Shown: piece after piece, positions 4,990 to 5,065 of the stretch
Numbering within the stretch: the stretch's first letter is position 1
How the letters are laid out: the number at the start of each line of letters is the position of its first letter
Source: Desulfobacterales bacterium
GTDB lineage: Bacteria; Desulfobacterota; Desulfobacteria; Desulfobacterales; Desulfobacteraceae
Assembly (NCBI GenBank): GCA_022361535.1
Contig: JAKSAU010000058.1
Location: forward strand, 1 to 5,065
Direction: 5' to 3'
DNA: 5,065 nt
Translations under genes and position numbers: made by a program
The notes under the pieces: model-generated
The model's input: only the letters and a program-made list of their open reading frames with translations
The model's database searches: none
What the model was told of the DNA's origin: nothing

Positions 4990-5065
4990 GGCTGCGGACA
5001 AAGCTGCTTATCACCTATTTCCTGTTTTTTATCCCAGCCTTTTTTTATCTGACCGCCGGCTACCA
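4986..5065 (+). CDS. creC: CreC sensor histidine kinase, N-terminus only
   Basis: Only 26 codons are present before the window ends, starting at ATG 4986-4988 within the creB stop (ATGA overlap). GGAGG (4977-4981) lies 4 nt upstream. The peptide begins MRLRTKLLITYFLFF and continues as a hydrophobic first membrane segment, closely resembling the E. coli CreC start (MRIGMRLLLGYFLLV). CreC is an inner-membrane kinase that phosphorylates CreB. The sensor, HisKA and ATPase domains lie outside the window, so identity depends on this short match plus position behind creB. Confidence 0.82.
   Translation, partial: MRLRTKLLITYFLFFIPAFFYLTAGY

Noticed and set aside
1..5065. CRISPR array, tRNA, rRNA, transposase or phage genes
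   Set aside because: I saw no spaced repeat array, cloverleaf, or motifs of transposases or phage proteins in the window.

Overview
The window looks like a Gram-negative chromosome of moderate GC. My hand counts give about 34% over 361-600 and about 50% in sampled lines of the response regulator gene. Signal peptides, an inner-membrane CreD and a periplasmic peptidase point to a diderm. A sulfate-reducer-like Desulfobacterota host is a guess from protein style only. The core is a Cre (carbon source responsive / BlrAB-type) envelope signalling locus.

Right end, + strand: creB (4306-4989) is a complete OmpR-family response regulator. It overlaps by 4 bp (ATGA) the start of creC (4986-5065), the sensor kinase, which is cut off by the window edge. 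Divergently, on the - strand, lies an apparent operon: creD (2799-4187), a SIMPL/DUF541 exported protein (2161-2802), a YdjM/DUF457-like membrane protein (1597-2148), an exported VanX/DdpX-like D-Ala-D-Ala dipeptidase (915-1595) and, after a 73-bp gap, a second DUF457-like small membrane protein (341-841). The first four genes are overlapping or separated by 12 bp or less.

The creB/creD divergent region (4188-4305) carries four tandem 11-bp units beginning TTCAC or close variants (4250-4293, read on the - strand). This fits the known CreB 'cre-tag' (TTCAC-N6-TTCAC), which also has 11-bp spacing. The likely creD start is a TTG at 4187 behind a very good Shine-Dalgarno sequence. That places the whole array upstream of the gene. 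A working model is that CreC senses an envelope or peptidoglycan signal, CreB binds the array, and creD plus the four genes behind it are induced together, with the dipeptidase possibly acting on peptidoglycan-derived D-Ala-D-Ala.

Left end: on the - strand, the first 65 bases encode the N-terminus of a redoxin/peroxiredoxin-like protein with a TTG start; it runs off the window. Between it and the operon, 66-340 has no convincing gene but holds a 77-bp nested palindrome (226-302) with 18-bp arms.
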